Source of the DNA: CPC320 sp002336405
Lineage (GTDB): Bacteria > Pseudomonadota > Alphaproteobacteria > Rhodobacterales > Rhodobacteraceae
NCBI GenBank assembly: GCA_949372595.1
Contig: CASIAN010000009.1
Location: 1 to 64,000 of the forward strand
Length of the DNA: 64,000 bases
Direction of reading: 5' to 3'
The notes under the pieces were generated by a model. The model saw only the letters and a program-made list of their open reading frames with translations, ran no database searches and was not told where the DNA came from. Positions 25,158 through 33,760 of this stretch are shown one piece after another; position 1 is the first letter of the stretch; each line of letters begins with the position of its first letter. The translations under genes and the position numbers were made by a program.

Positions 25158-26552
25158 TCAGGCGGCATGATCTATTAGGGTGACGCGGTTGCGGCCCTCT
25201 GATTTTGAACCGTAAAGGGCGCGATCTGCCAGATCGAGCAATTGGGCTGCACTTTGTCTTGGGCCGTTGTTCCCACCGCCCAAGGCGACACCAATACTGA
25301 TGCTCACGGAAAGCTTGAACTTCTTGTTCGGCAGTTCAATCGGTGTGTCATGGATTACGTTGCATAGGCGTTTTCCGGCAGTTTCCGCTTCACATTGCTT
25401 GGTTTCTGGCATGATGATTAAAAATTCTTCCCCACCCATCCGTGCTACAAGATCGACAGCCCGTAAATTTGTGTTCAAACGCCGAGAAACCTCAACCAAA
25501 ACGGTATCACCCGCCGCATGACCATATTGATCATTAATCTGTTTGAGATGATCCATATCGGCGACCATGATTGCACAGCTTCGTCCATTTTCATGTGCTT
25601 GCGTTAACATCCGCTCCATATGGGGAATGGCATAGCGCCGGTTATACAAACCTGTCAAAGGATCAGTAATCGCGGCCTGTAGCCCACTGCGAATGTTCAT
25701 GCGCAACTGGTCGCCTATGCGTTTGCGATTAATCAGTCTGGCCAGTCTGATATCGAGTTCATGAGCGTTGATTGGTTCAATCATCACATCGTTGGCGCCA
25801 AGGTCGAGCACATAGGCTGCCAGATTTTGATATTCTTTAGGTATCAGAACCACTGTCGCCGCCAGACGGGTTTTTGTGTGACTTTTTAGATCGATTAGTA
25901 GAGACATCCCGCGCTCGGGGTCTAGCGCAGATAGGTCGATGATATAGACATCTGGCTGCGTCACTTTATCACTTTGGGTCATCAGATGTTCGGGGGTGAT
26001 GTGTTTAAGCGTGAAAGTTGCATTATTATCCAAACCCACCATTGTTTTTTTACTATTGTCATAATGATTTGAAATCAGGGCAACAATCGCGTGGCGGGCA
26101 GGGTGCTCGAAACGGGGACCGGTTTCGGCAAAGCCCAATGCTCTGGCCGTTTCGTCGCGCAAATCAAGTTCGTGCGCTGCTTCGCGGGCCCGCATAAGAC
26201 TTCGCAAGCGGGCCAGAATCAGACTAGAGGTCATGGGCTGGCTCAGCACATCGTCAGCGCCAGCTTGCAGAGCTTTTATCCGACCGCTGTTGGTTTCCGA
26301 CTGAAAGAAAATCACCACTGGTGTCCAGTCTGATGTTGCAGCAGTTTTTAACTGGCGGCAAAGTTTGATTGCAGTGATGTCGGGCAAATTGTCTTTGAGC
26401 ATAACGATGTCAGGTTTTTGTTTGGCGCTAATGTCCAAGGCGGCACGCCCTGTTTCTGCGTGTAAAACCCCATAGAAGGCGGCGGTTAATTTTGCTTTAC
26501 AAATGATCCGATTGGTAGAAACACTATCGACAATCAGGGCTGTTCCGGACAT
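25158..26552 (-). CDS. pleD: PleD-type response regulator with GGDEF diguanylate cyclase domain
   Basis: The 464-residue protein has two receiver domains (about residues 1-125, with MLKDNLPD around the phospho-acceptor Asp, and about 150-275) followed by a GGDEF domain (about 290-460) with an active GGEEF motif. The RAVD motif five residues before it is an intact inhibitory I-site (R-x-x-D). It makes cyclic di-GMP when activated by phosphorylation, as PleD does in Caulobacter polar development. It is divergent from the DUF3572 gene, a neighbourhood common in Rhodobacterales. It is convergent with the CnrX-like gene, with an 11-base gap. Confidence 0.93.
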   Translation of the reverse strand: MSGTALIVDSVSTNRIICKAKLTAAFYGVLHAETGRAALDISAKQKPDIVMLKDNLPDITAIKLCRQLKTAATSDWTPVVIFFQSETNSGRIKALQAGADDVLSQPMTSSLILARLRSLMRAREAAHELDLRDETARALGFAETGPRFEHPARHAIVALISNHYDNSKKTMVGLDNNATFTLKHITPEHLMTQSDKVTQPDVYIIDLSALDPERGMSLLIDLKSHTKTRLAATVVLIPKEYQNLAAYVLDLGANDVMIEPINAHELDIRLARLINRKRIGDQLRMNIRSGLQAAITDPLTGLYNRRYAIPHMERMLTQAHENGRSCAIMVADMDHLKQINDQYGHAAGDTVLVEVSRRLNTNLRAVDLVARMGGEEFLIIMPETKQCEAETAGKRLCNVIHDTPIELPNKKFKLSVSISIGVALGGGNNGPRQSAAQLLDLADRALYGSKSEGRNRVTLIDHAA

Positions 26553-26638
26553 TGCAGAGGTACTCCTTAACCAAGATGGACTGAAGTCTCATCTTTTGTT
26601 GATCTTAGTTAAGAAAACCTTTCTAACTGGGTGGTGAT

Positions 26639-26923
26639 ATGACTATTTCTATCGAAAACTCCCAAGTTCTGGCTTTGCAGGTGGTGACATGGCTGATGGG
26701 CAATCAGGCGCTATGTGAGGTATTTTTGGGCGCAACAGGGGCAAATGAAACAGATTTGCGGGAACGAATTAGTGATCCCGAGTTTTTAGGCTGTGTTTTA
26801 GATTTTTTATTATTGGATGACACTTGGGTTATCGAGTTTTGTGATGAACATGGGCTGCCCTATCTCAGCGTGATGCAGGCTCGCAATTGTTTGCCCGGCG
26901 GCGAACAGATGCATTGGACTTAG
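26639..26923 (+). CDS. DUF3572 family protein
   Basis: The 94-residue acidic protein matches the DUF3572 pattern: an N-terminal LALQVVTWLMGN segment, a central DPEFLGCVLDFLLLDDTWVIEFC stretch and a C-terminal LPGGEQMHWT ending. The function of the family is unknown. It is divergent from pleD. The ATG is preceded by GGGTGGTG. Confidence 0.85.
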   Translation: MTISIENSQVLALQVVTWLMGNQALCEVFLGATGANETDLRERISDPEFLGCVLDFLLLDDTWVIEFCDEHGLPYLSVMQARNCLPGGEQMHWT

Positions 26924-26980
26924 ACATGAGCTTAGACTTTAGTCCATCGGTTTCATCTGCCGTGAGAAAAGGAAAATCCC

Positions 26981-27673
26981 GTGCGTATTGATGCAATCTT
27001 ATTCGACAAAGATGGAACACTGTTTGATTTTAATCACACATGGGGCCCATGGGCCGGGCAGGTGATTGAGGAACTTGCCGATGGGGATCGTGATCGGGGC
27101 GACGCACTTGCCTCAGCGCTTGGCTATGATCTGGTTGCAAAGATGTATTTCCCCGATAGCCCACTGATTGCCTGCACCAACCGTCAGGCGGCAGAATATA
27201 TCACCGGCGTGCTGCCGCATCGGGGTGTGGATGATATTGAGCAGTATCTCACAGTCAGCGCACAAGATGTACCCTTGGCGCCAGTGGTGCCTTTAGATGG
27301 GTTTTTGACCGGGTTGAAACAGCGCGGCTTGAAACTTGGCGTGATGACCAACGATAGCGAAGCTGGCGCGCGCGCGCATCTTATGGCAGTGGGTATTGCT
27401 GGGTATTTTGATTTTATCGCGGGTTTTGACAGCGGCTATGGCGCAAAGCCGGATCCAGACCCTTTATTGGCGTTCGCCTGCGCGCTTGGGCTTGATCCCG
27501 GCCGCGTGGTGATGGTGGGTGATAGCCTGCATGATTTGGTCGCAGGTCGCGCTGCCGGGATGCAGACAGTTGGGGTTCTGACGGGTCCGGCCTGTCGCGA
27601 CGAGTTGGCTCCTTGCGCCGACGTTGTCTTGCCCGACATTGGTCATCTGACCACTTGGCTTGGCGATCCGTGA
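26981..27673 (+). CDS. HAD-family phosphatase, phosphoglycolate phosphatase-like
   Basis: The 230-residue enzyme has the haloacid dehalogenase motifs in order: motif I FDKDGTLFDF (nucleophile and acid/base Asp), motif II VMTNDSE (in place of the usual S/T), motif III Lys in AKPDPDP, and motif IV MVGDSLHDL. Its cap domain (about residues 20-95) is helical, as in Gph-like enzymes. It probably hydrolyses a small phosphomonoester such as 2-phosphoglycolate, but the motif II difference leaves the substrate open. The start is a GTG at 26981, with AAGGAAA just upstream. Confidence 0.85.
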   Translation: MRIDAILFDKDGTLFDFNHTWGPWAGQVIEELADGDRDRGDALASALGYDLVAKMYFPDSPLIACTNRQAAEYITGVLPHRGVDDIEQYLTVSAQDVPLAPVVPLDGFLTGLKQRGLKLGVMTNDSEAGARAHLMAVGIAGYFDFIAGFDSGYGAKPDPDPLLAFACALGLDPGRVVMVGDSLHDLVAGRAAGMQTVGVLTGPACRDELAPCADVVLPDIGHLTTWLGDP

Positions 27674-27821
27674 TTGGCGCTGCCTGTCTGGGAAAGTTTT
27701 GCGACTGTTACATTTCGCATGTCAATTGGAGAGATTGAAAAACTGGCATTGGGGGTTTTTGTAGCCACCCAGCAAAAATTATGGGACAGAAAACCTGCCT
27801 GCATCCACGTGTTAATACGGG

Positions 27822-28144
27822 TTAGTAACCAAACGAAGACACGCCACCAATGGCAAATCTCGTATCGGAACGCACCCGTTTCGCATCGGCTTTTTCCAGT
27901 CTCTCACCAAATAATGCCTCGGTTTGGTTCAGATTAATTTTGTGATTTCCGCCCAGTAGCAGCAGCGTGAGACACCTGCTTTGACAGGCCTCAAAATCAT
28001 CTATTTTATGATTTGACCAACATGGCAACCGCAGGCCTTGGCTGCCTGCGTTGCGGTGCGGGTGCTGCCTGGCATCTGCTCAACCTGTATTTCAAGGTTG
28101 GCGGCCCGCGCGGCCTCCTCGATCCGTCTTATACTTTTTGCCAT
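27822..28144 (-). pseudogene. ybaK: Broken YbaK/EbsC-type aminoacyl-tRNA deacylase
   Basis: From the ATG at 28144 the minus strand reads AKSIRRIEEAARAANLEI...TRTATQAAKACGCHVGQIIK, the normal N-terminus of a YbaK/ProX family editing protein. At about 28010-28020 the frame shifts, and the homology continues in another frame as LTLLLLGGNHKINLNQ, then KADAKRVRSDTRFAIGGVSSFGY, where a TAA at 27822 ends it about 50 residues before the normal C-terminus. Intact enzymes remove mischarged amino acids from tRNA. Both a frameshift and a truncation inactivate this copy. Confidence 0.85.
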
Positions 28145-28471
28145 ATTGTGACGCCTGCCATATGTATTCCAAACAGCTATTGCGGGCATCAATAGTGTTG
28201 AAAATGTGTCAAACGCGAACAGATTTAACATTTCATTAAAACCAAGGTGATACGATCACAGGGCGTGCCAAACGAAGCGTGGATCAAAGGCGGTGGCTGC
28301 GTTTTCAGGGCACTTTGGATCGCTCGTCAAATGATTTAAATATGACATTGCGCGCGCAGGATATTTTGGTATTTTCCATTTTTTGTTATTAGACCGTTAA
28401 AGCGCAATTTCTTTGCGCTTCGTTAATATCCAGTCGGCTATACTGTACCTCTAATATTCAAGGGGGGGCCC
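28145..28471. promoter_or_regulatory. Upstream region of the H-NOX operon
   Basis: These 327 bases contain no gene. A perfect hairpin (AAGCGCAA 28400-28407 / TTGCGCTT 28413-28420) lies about 50 bases before the H-NOX start, and an AT-rich tract at about 28340-28400 may hold the promoter. The ribosome binding site before the H-NOX gene is a run of G residues (CAAGGGGGGG). Confidence 0.5.
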
Positions 28472-29077
28472 ATGCACGGTTTGATTAACAAGGCTATCCA
28501 ATGTTTTGTCCTTGATACCTACGGGTGTGAGGCGTGGCGGGAAATTGCGCAATCGGCCGCATTGCCGGTGATGCAGTTCGAGGCGATGCTGATCTATGAG
28601 GATGCATTGACAGAGCAGGTGCTGGATGGATCGGCGCGCTTCCTTGATAAACCTCGTGCAGACGTACTGGAAGATATTGGGACATATCTGGCGTCGCACC
28701 CGAATGTAGAGGCCTTGCGAAGATTGCTGCGTTTTGGTGGCGCACATTTTGTTGAGTTTTTGTATTCGCTTGATGATCTGCATGATCGTGCCCGTCTAGC
28801 CGTTGATGATCTGGATCTACCAAGATTGACTTTGGTGCGGCATACTGAAAACCATTACAGTCTTTTGTGTGCTGCAGCCTTTCCCGGTTGGGGACATGTG
28901 TTGGTTGGCATCCTGCGGGTGATGGCTGATGATTACGGTGCGCTGGCCTGTCTGGAGCATTGCGGTACAAATGGTCAAACAGAGACCATAGACATTATGC
29001 TAGTTCAAACATCCTATGCTCGGGGACGGGCGTTCGTTCTCGGTCAGCAGCCGGTATTGGATGAAAATAATGTATGA
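28472..29077 (+). CDS. H-NOX (heme NO-binding) domain protein with altered heme motif
   Basis: The 201-residue protein is a stand-alone H-NOX domain: MHGLINKAIQCFVLDTYG start, DALTEQVLD and IGTYLASHP in the distal part, and SLDDLHDRARL holding the proximal His that ligates heme iron. H-NOX proteins sense nitric oxide or oxygen and signal to a partner enzyme. The Y-x-S-x-R motif that normally holds the heme propionates should come just before PGWGHVLVG, but here that stretch reads CAAAF, so Tyr, Ser and Arg are all replaced. Heme binding may thus be weakened or altered. It overlaps the next gene, which encodes the likely partner. Confidence 0.85.
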   Translation: MHGLINKAIQCFVLDTYGCEAWREIAQSAALPVMQFEAMLIYEDALTEQVLDGSARFLDKPRADVLEDIGTYLASHPNVEALRRLLRFGGAHFVEFLYSLDDLHDRARLAVDDLDLPRLTLVRHTENHYSLLCAAAFPGWGHVLVGILRVMADDYGALACLEHCGTNGQTETIDIMLVQTSYARGRAFVLGQQPVLDENNV

Positions 29078-30032
29078 CTGTGATGATATGTGGAATACGT
29101 TGTGCCCAATGCATTTGCGTTTGGATAGCGCCGGCGTGATCGTGCATGTTGGGCCGACACTGGCAAAACTGCAAGCGGGCATACCATTTTGCGGCCAGAG
29201 TTTTCACAAGGTATTCACACTTCTTGGGTCGCATGCGGATCTACCTGTCGTTGACCTTTTGGCACGTCCGCAGGTAAAATTGAGCTTGCGCTTGCTGGCG
29301 GGGCCCAAACTGGCGTTGAAAGGGGTGCTGGTGCCAACCCCTATGGGAGCTGTTTTAAACCTATCTTTTGGTATTTCGATTGTGACGGCGGTGCGAGAAT
29401 ATGCGCTGACTGGCACCGATTTTGCTGCCACTGATCTTGCAATGGAAATGCTCTATCTGGTCGAAGCCAAATCCGTTGCAATGGGGGAGTCGCGCAAACT
29501 TAACGCGCGTCTGCAAGAAACGACTTTGGCGGCGCAAGAAGAGGCTTTTACCGATTCGCTCACAGGGCTTAAAAATCGTCGCGCGATGGATCATATTATG
29601 GATCAATTTCTCGCCAGCGAGAAGGTTTTTGCGTTGATGCATCTTGATCTTGATCGGTTTAAACTGGTTAACGATACCTTTGGCCATGCAGCGGGTGACC
29701 ATGTGCTGCAACACGCGGCGCTTATCATGCTGGCTCAAACCCGCAAAGAAGATGCGGTGTTGCGCGTTGGTGGTGATGAGTTTATTCTTATTTTCCCGGG
29801 CGTTACGGATTTAGAAACACTTGATGCCATGGCGGACCGTTTGATCCGTGCGCTTGAAAAACCCATCGAGAGCGACGGCCGGATGTGTAAGATTTCGGGT
29901 TCGGTAGGGATCACACTGGCCACCGATTATGCTGTACCTGCAGCTTCGCAGTTGTTGGCTGATGCGGATACGGCCCTGTATGCGGCTAAAAATGCAGGCG
30001 GTGCCCAGCATCGGTTTTTCTCAAAACTATAA
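29070..30032 (+). CDS. HNOBA-GGDEF diguanylate cyclase, partner of H-NOX
   Basis: The about 320-residue protein has an N-terminal HNOBA (heme-NO-binding associated, PAS-like) domain (about residues 1-130; CPMHLRLDSAGVIVHVGPTL and GTDFAATDLAMEM), a short coiled-coil (SRKLNARLQETTLAAQEEAF), then a GGDEF domain with an active GGDEF motif and an intact I-site (RKED five residues upstream). HNOBA is the segment that couples heme sensing to catalysis in soluble guanylate cyclases. The start overlaps the H-NOX stop (AATGTATGA); ATG 29061 is an alternative. The pair should link a gas or redox signal to cyclic di-GMP levels. Confidence 0.88.
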   Translation: MYDCDDMWNTLCPMHLRLDSAGVIVHVGPTLAKLQAGIPFCGQSFHKVFTLLGSHADLPVVDLLARPQVKLSLRLLAGPKLALKGVLVPTPMGAVLNLSFGISIVTAVREYALTGTDFAATDLAMEMLYLVEAKSVAMGESRKLNARLQETTLAAQEEAFTDSLTGLKNRRAMDHIMDQFLASEKVFALMHLDLDRFKLVNDTFGHAAGDHVLQHAALIMLAQTRKEDAVLRVGGDEFILIFPGVTDLETLDAMADRLIRALEKPIESDGRMCKISGSVGITLATDYAVPAASQLLADADTALYAAKNAGGAQHRFFSKL

Positions 30033-30460
30033 GCCCACAGCGCTGTCTATTGGTCTGTCCTGATCGATAATATGCAATTTACGCGTTTGGGGTAAATTTT
30101 ACTGTATGAAAATAAATCCTATTTGCCTGATTGCGTTCTAGAAAATTGTAAATGACAATTATCATGCAGTGGTCATGTCAACAAGTTGGGTGCTACAGGT
30201 CAAAATTGGGGCTCTTGTGCGCCGACTTAAGAGAAGATGCGCAAGCTGTGACTGAGTAAATTTAAGTCTCATAGAGCTTACTGTTGCCTAAAATTAGTGG
30301 TTTTAAAGCACCTTGGGGTGGCCCCTACGCAGCTATTTGCCGCGCATGTTTCTACTGATCTGGCCTATGTGATATTTATTTATATGTTGTTTGGCTGGGC
30401 TTTGTCTGACATGCAAAAAGCACTGAGTAAGTCGATTCTGACGATAGGAGACCTTTTTTT
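30033..30460. promoter_or_regulatory. Upstream region of coxD
   Basis: A 428-base stretch without a gene. It has AT-rich tracts and a short inverted repeat (AATTGT 30144-30149 / ACAATT 30155-30160), a weak candidate for a terminator or binding site. A strong ribosome binding site (ATAGGAGACC) precedes the coxD start. Confidence 0.45.
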
Positions 30461-31375
30461 ATGGTGAATCTGCCAGAGAATATCGATGCAACAATGGCAT
30501 TGTTGTCGGATCAAAATTATGTCTGCAGTCGGGACTTGGCTACAGTTCTTTATCTTTGTCTGAGCCTTGACAAGCCGCTGTTTCTTGAAGGCGAGGCAGG
30601 GGTGGGCAAAACAGAAATTGCAAAAGCGGTGGCCGCGGCTCTTGGGCGGCGTTTGATCCGGTTGCAATGCTATGAGGGGCTGGATGTGGCCTCTGCGATT
30701 TACGAATGGAATTTTTCCGCTCAGATGATTGCCATTCGCACCGCCGAGGCAGCGGGCGTTACGCAACGGGCCGCGTTGCAAAAAGAATTATTTTCTGAAG
30801 AGTTTCTTATTCGCCGTCCGTTGCTGCAAGCTTTGCAGTCTTACGAAGAGGGACCGCCCGTTTTTCTAATCGACGAGGTTGATCGCGCCGACGAACCGTT
30901 TGAGGCGTTTCTTCTTGAGGCGCTGTCAGAGTTTCAGGTCACGATCCCTGAGCTGGGCCCGATCAAAGCTGAGACCCCGCCGATCGTCATTTTGACGTCG
31001 AACCGCACCCGCGAGGTGCACGACGCGCTCAAACGCCGCTGTTTTTATCACTGGGTCGCCTATCCCGATTTTGACCGCGAAATGGAGATTTTGCAGGCGC
31101 GGCTGCCAAACTGTCCGGCGGTGCTCTCAGCCGAGATCGTGGCTTTTGTTCAGAGGTTGCGGGGCGAAGACCTTTTCAAAAATCCGGGTGTGGCCGAAAC
31201 GGTTGATTGGGCGCGCTGTCTGGTTGCGCTTGATGCGGTGTCTCTGTCGCCAGAGATGGTGTCTGACACGTTGGGCGCTGCACTGAAATATCAAGACGAT
31301 ATCGCAAAAATTGCTGGGTCTGAGGTGGGGCGCATTATTGATCAGGCACGTATTGATTTGGCAAAAAACCAATGA
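30461..31375 (+). CDS. coxD: MoxR-type AAA+ ATPase, CoxD
   Basis: The 304-residue ATPase has Walker A (GEAGVGKTE, about residues 47-55), Walker B with a sensor-type acidic pair (VFLIDEVDRADEPF) and an arginine-rich sensor 2 region. It matches CoxD, the AAA+ chaperone that helps build the copper-sulfido-molybdenum centre of carbon monoxide dehydrogenase, or its equivalent in other molybdenum hydroxylases. It is followed 13 bases later by the coxE gene; MoxR and VWA proteins act as a pair. Confidence 0.88.
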   Translation: MVNLPENIDATMALLSDQNYVCSRDLATVLYLCLSLDKPLFLEGEAGVGKTEIAKAVAAALGRRLIRLQCYEGLDVASAIYEWNFSAQMIAIRTAEAAGVTQRAALQKELFSEEFLIRRPLLQALQSYEEGPPVFLIDEVDRADEPFEAFLLEALSEFQVTIPELGPIKAETPPIVILTSNRTREVHDALKRRCFYHWVAYPDFDREMEILQARLPNCPAVLSAEIVAFVQRLRGEDLFKNPGVAETVDWARCLVALDAVSLSPEMVSDTLGAALKYQDDIAKIAGSEVGRIIDQARIDLAKNQ

Positions 31376-31387
31376 CGGGATGACAGA

Positions 31388-32623
31388 ATGACTGTGGCGT
31401 CAGAGGCAACACCTGGGCGGCTGCTGGACAATATTGTCCACTTTGCACATGCGCTGCGTCGCGCAGGTATTGCAGTGGGTCCCGCCCAGATCACCACCGC
31501 GATTGAGGCTGTCCAACAGGCGGGGTTCACCCAAAAGCAAGATTTTTATGCGACGCTGCGGGCAGCTTTGATCAGTCGGCCTGAGCATTTAGAGTTGTTT
31601 CATCAGGCGTTCCATTTTTTCTGGCGCGACCCTGAGTATCTGGAACGGATGATGCGAATGATGCTGCCGCTGGTGCAGCAGCTTGAGGCCCAAGACAGGC
31701 AAAAACCGAAACCGGCCGAAAGGCGGGCTGCCGAGGCATTGGGCGACGGATCCGAACGCGCCGCGCCACGCCGTGAAAAAACTGAGATCGAAATCAACGC
31801 ACAGTTTACCGCGTCGCAGGACGAGGTACTACGCGCCATGGATTTTGAACAGATGAGCCTGTCGGAATCTGAGGCGGCCAAACGCGCAATTCAGCGACTT
31901 CGACTGCCGGTGGATCCACTGAAAACCCGGCGGTTTGTTGGGGCGAACAATGGTCGCAAACCGGATGCACGTGCGGTGCTGCGGCGTGCGGTTAAAAAAG
32001 CCGGCGAAGTGGACCGCCTCGCAATGAAAACCCCGCGCCACCGGCCGCCGAACCTCGTGGCGCTGTGCGATATCTCTGGCTCAATGTCGAGTTATGCGCG
32101 CATGATGATGCATTTTTTGCACGGGCTGGTTTGGGCTCAGAACAGTGGCTGGGGCAAGGTACATGGGTTTACCTTTGGCACACAATTGACCAACATCAGC
32201 CGCGCGCTGCATCTCAAAGATGTGGATCACGCACTGCAGGCGGTGGGACGTGAGGCCCCTGACTGGCAGGGGGGGACCCAGATTTCCGCATCGCTGCGAA
32301 GATTTAACCGTGACTGGTCGCGCCGGGTGCTGGGGCAGGGGGCGGTGGTGCTGCTGATTACCGACGGATTGGAGCGTGGCGATACAGCCACTTTAAGCGC
32401 AGAGACCGAGCGGCTGACGCTGCGGTGTCGTAAATTGATCTGGCTCAACCCGTTGTTGCGCTGGGACGGGTTTGCCCCAAAGGCAGCGGGTGTGCGGGCG
32501 ATTTTGCCCTTTGTCGACAGTTTTCACGCCTGCCATTCAGTGAATTCGCTGGCTGATTTAAGTTTTTCACTGAACACCAAGGGGCAAAAGTCGCGGTTTC
32601 TTGTCCCGCCTGCGGCTCGCTGA
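31388..32623 (+). CDS. coxE: VWA-domain protein, CoxE
   Basis: The 411-residue protein has an N-terminal helical region (about residues 1-170), then a von Willebrand A domain with the MIDAS motif DISGSMSSYARM (Asp-x-Ser-x-Ser) and a later TDGLERGD. In cox clusters CoxE works with the CoxD ATPase to mature the Mo-hydroxylase. Coupling to coxD is tight, while a 645-base gap separates coxE from the structural genes coxSLM. Confidence 0.88.
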   Translation: MTVASEATPGRLLDNIVHFAHALRRAGIAVGPAQITTAIEAVQQAGFTQKQDFYATLRAALISRPEHLELFHQAFHFFWRDPEYLERMMRMMLPLVQQLEAQDRQKPKPAERRAAEALGDGSERAAPRREKTEIEINAQFTASQDEVLRAMDFEQMSLSESEAAKRAIQRLRLPVDPLKTRRFVGANNGRKPDARAVLRRAVKKAGEVDRLAMKTPRHRPPNLVALCDISGSMSSYARMMMHFLHGLVWAQNSGWGKVHGFTFGTQLTNISRALHLKDVDHALQAVGREAPDWQGGTQISASLRRFNRDWSRRVLGQGAVVLLITDGLERGDTATLSAETERLTLRCRKLIWLNPLLRWDGFAPKAAGVRAILPFVDSFHACHSVNSLADLSFSLNTKGQKSRFLVPPAAR

Positions 32624-33268
32624 AGCGGGGACAAGCCGCTCCTGGCGATATAATCGATGCTAAACCGGGCCACAGCGAGGAGCATTACCGCTTTTCTGTT
32701 TTTGACCTCTTTTGGCAGGCGCGACATCTTTGAGATATGAAAAATGAAATCAAACCATTGTTAATATGTGACTTTTTTAATTTGTGTATGTAATTATTTC
32801 TCATTACCATCAGTTATTGAATCAGTGCCCAGCTTAGTGATTAGCGAGGATAAACGATTATAATGCGTCTGCATTTAAAATGACCTATAGTCATCAGTTA
32901 TCAATAAAAATTCGGACTTATTTTTGGGCCTTGGTCGCGGCGTCTCGCACAATTTTTGGGGCTGTCGCCAATACCAATGGGCCATCTCGGATCCGTACGC
33001 TCTCAGCGGTGGCGTTTTCGCAGGGTGTGGGGCCGCGCGTTCAAAACTCACCGGGGTGGAATTTTTCCACCTCACCTAAAATGCTCTCAGAGCATTTCAA
33101 AATATACCAGTTATTCAGTCTGCGGTTAGGTCTGTGATCTGATCAAGTGTTTGGAGGGCACTGCAGTAAATTGTTGAAAAATCATCAAAACTTCACGGCT
33201 GTTCGGTCTTTTTGACAGGTTTTGGGCGCAAAAAAGCCCTGTGTGAAGTAAAAATAAGGGAGAGATAG
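32624..33268. promoter_or_regulatory. Region between coxE and coxS
   Basis: 645 bases without a convincing gene. It contains an AT-rich tract (about 32740-32880) and two adjacent hairpins: GGTGGAA (33055-33061) / TTCCACC (33065-33071), and AAATGCTC (33079-33086) / GAGCATTT (33090-33097). The hairpins precede the coxS ribosome binding site (AAGGGAGA) by about 160 bases and may form a leader or terminator. The unusual length suggests a separate promoter for coxSLM. Confidence 0.5.
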
Positions 33269-33739
33269 ATGACAAAAATAACATTGAAGGTAAACGGAAA
33301 ATCGGTCAGCGGCGACGTCCCTGATGAGACATTGCTGTCGGTGTTCTTGCGTGAAAACTTGCGATTGACCGGTACCCACATTGGCTGTGACACCAGCCAA
33401 TGTGGCGCTTGCGTCGTACATGTAGGTGGCAAGTCGGTGAAAAGCTGCTCGACACTGGCAGTGTCGCTAGAGGGCGCTGAGGTCACCACGATTGAGGGCT
33501 TGGCCAATGGCAGTTTGCATCCCATGCAGGTGGCGTTCAACGACAACCATGGTTTGCAATGTGGGTTTTGCACGCCAGGCATGATCATGACTGGGGTCGA
33601 TATGGTAAATCGCTACAAGACAGAGGGCACAGAGCTGACCTCTGAGGCTATCAGGGCCGAGCTAGAGGGCAATATTTGCCGCTGCACGGGGTATCATAAT
33701 ATTGTCAAATCGATCGAAGACGCTGCGGCGAAAATGTGA
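33269..33739 (+). CDS. coxS: Molybdenum hydroxylase small subunit, CoxS ([2Fe-2S])
   Basis: The 156-residue subunit binds two [2Fe-2S] clusters: a plant-ferredoxin type (GCDTSQCGACVVHVGG, with a further Cys in VKSCSTLA) and an alpha-helical type (CGFCTPGM and CRCTGYHNI). It passes electrons from the molybdenum centre toward the FAD subunit. It is cytoplasmic or membrane-associated, with CoxL and CoxM as partners. The ATG is preceded by AAGGGAGAG. Confidence 0.92.
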   Translation: MTKITLKVNGKSVSGDVPDETLLSVFLRENLRLTGTHIGCDTSQCGACVVHVGGKSVKSCSTLAVSLEGAEVTTIEGLANGSLHPMQVAFNDNHGLQCGFCTPGMIMTGVDMVNRYKTEGTELTSEAIRAELEGNICRCTGYHNIVKSIEDAAAKM

Positions 33740-33760
33740 TCGGAATAGGGAGGTATGGCT

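Noticed and set aside
33755..33760. Earlier ATG as the coxL start
   Set aside because: The Shine-Dalgarno GGGAGG ends one base before it; the ATG at 33761 has the proper spacing.
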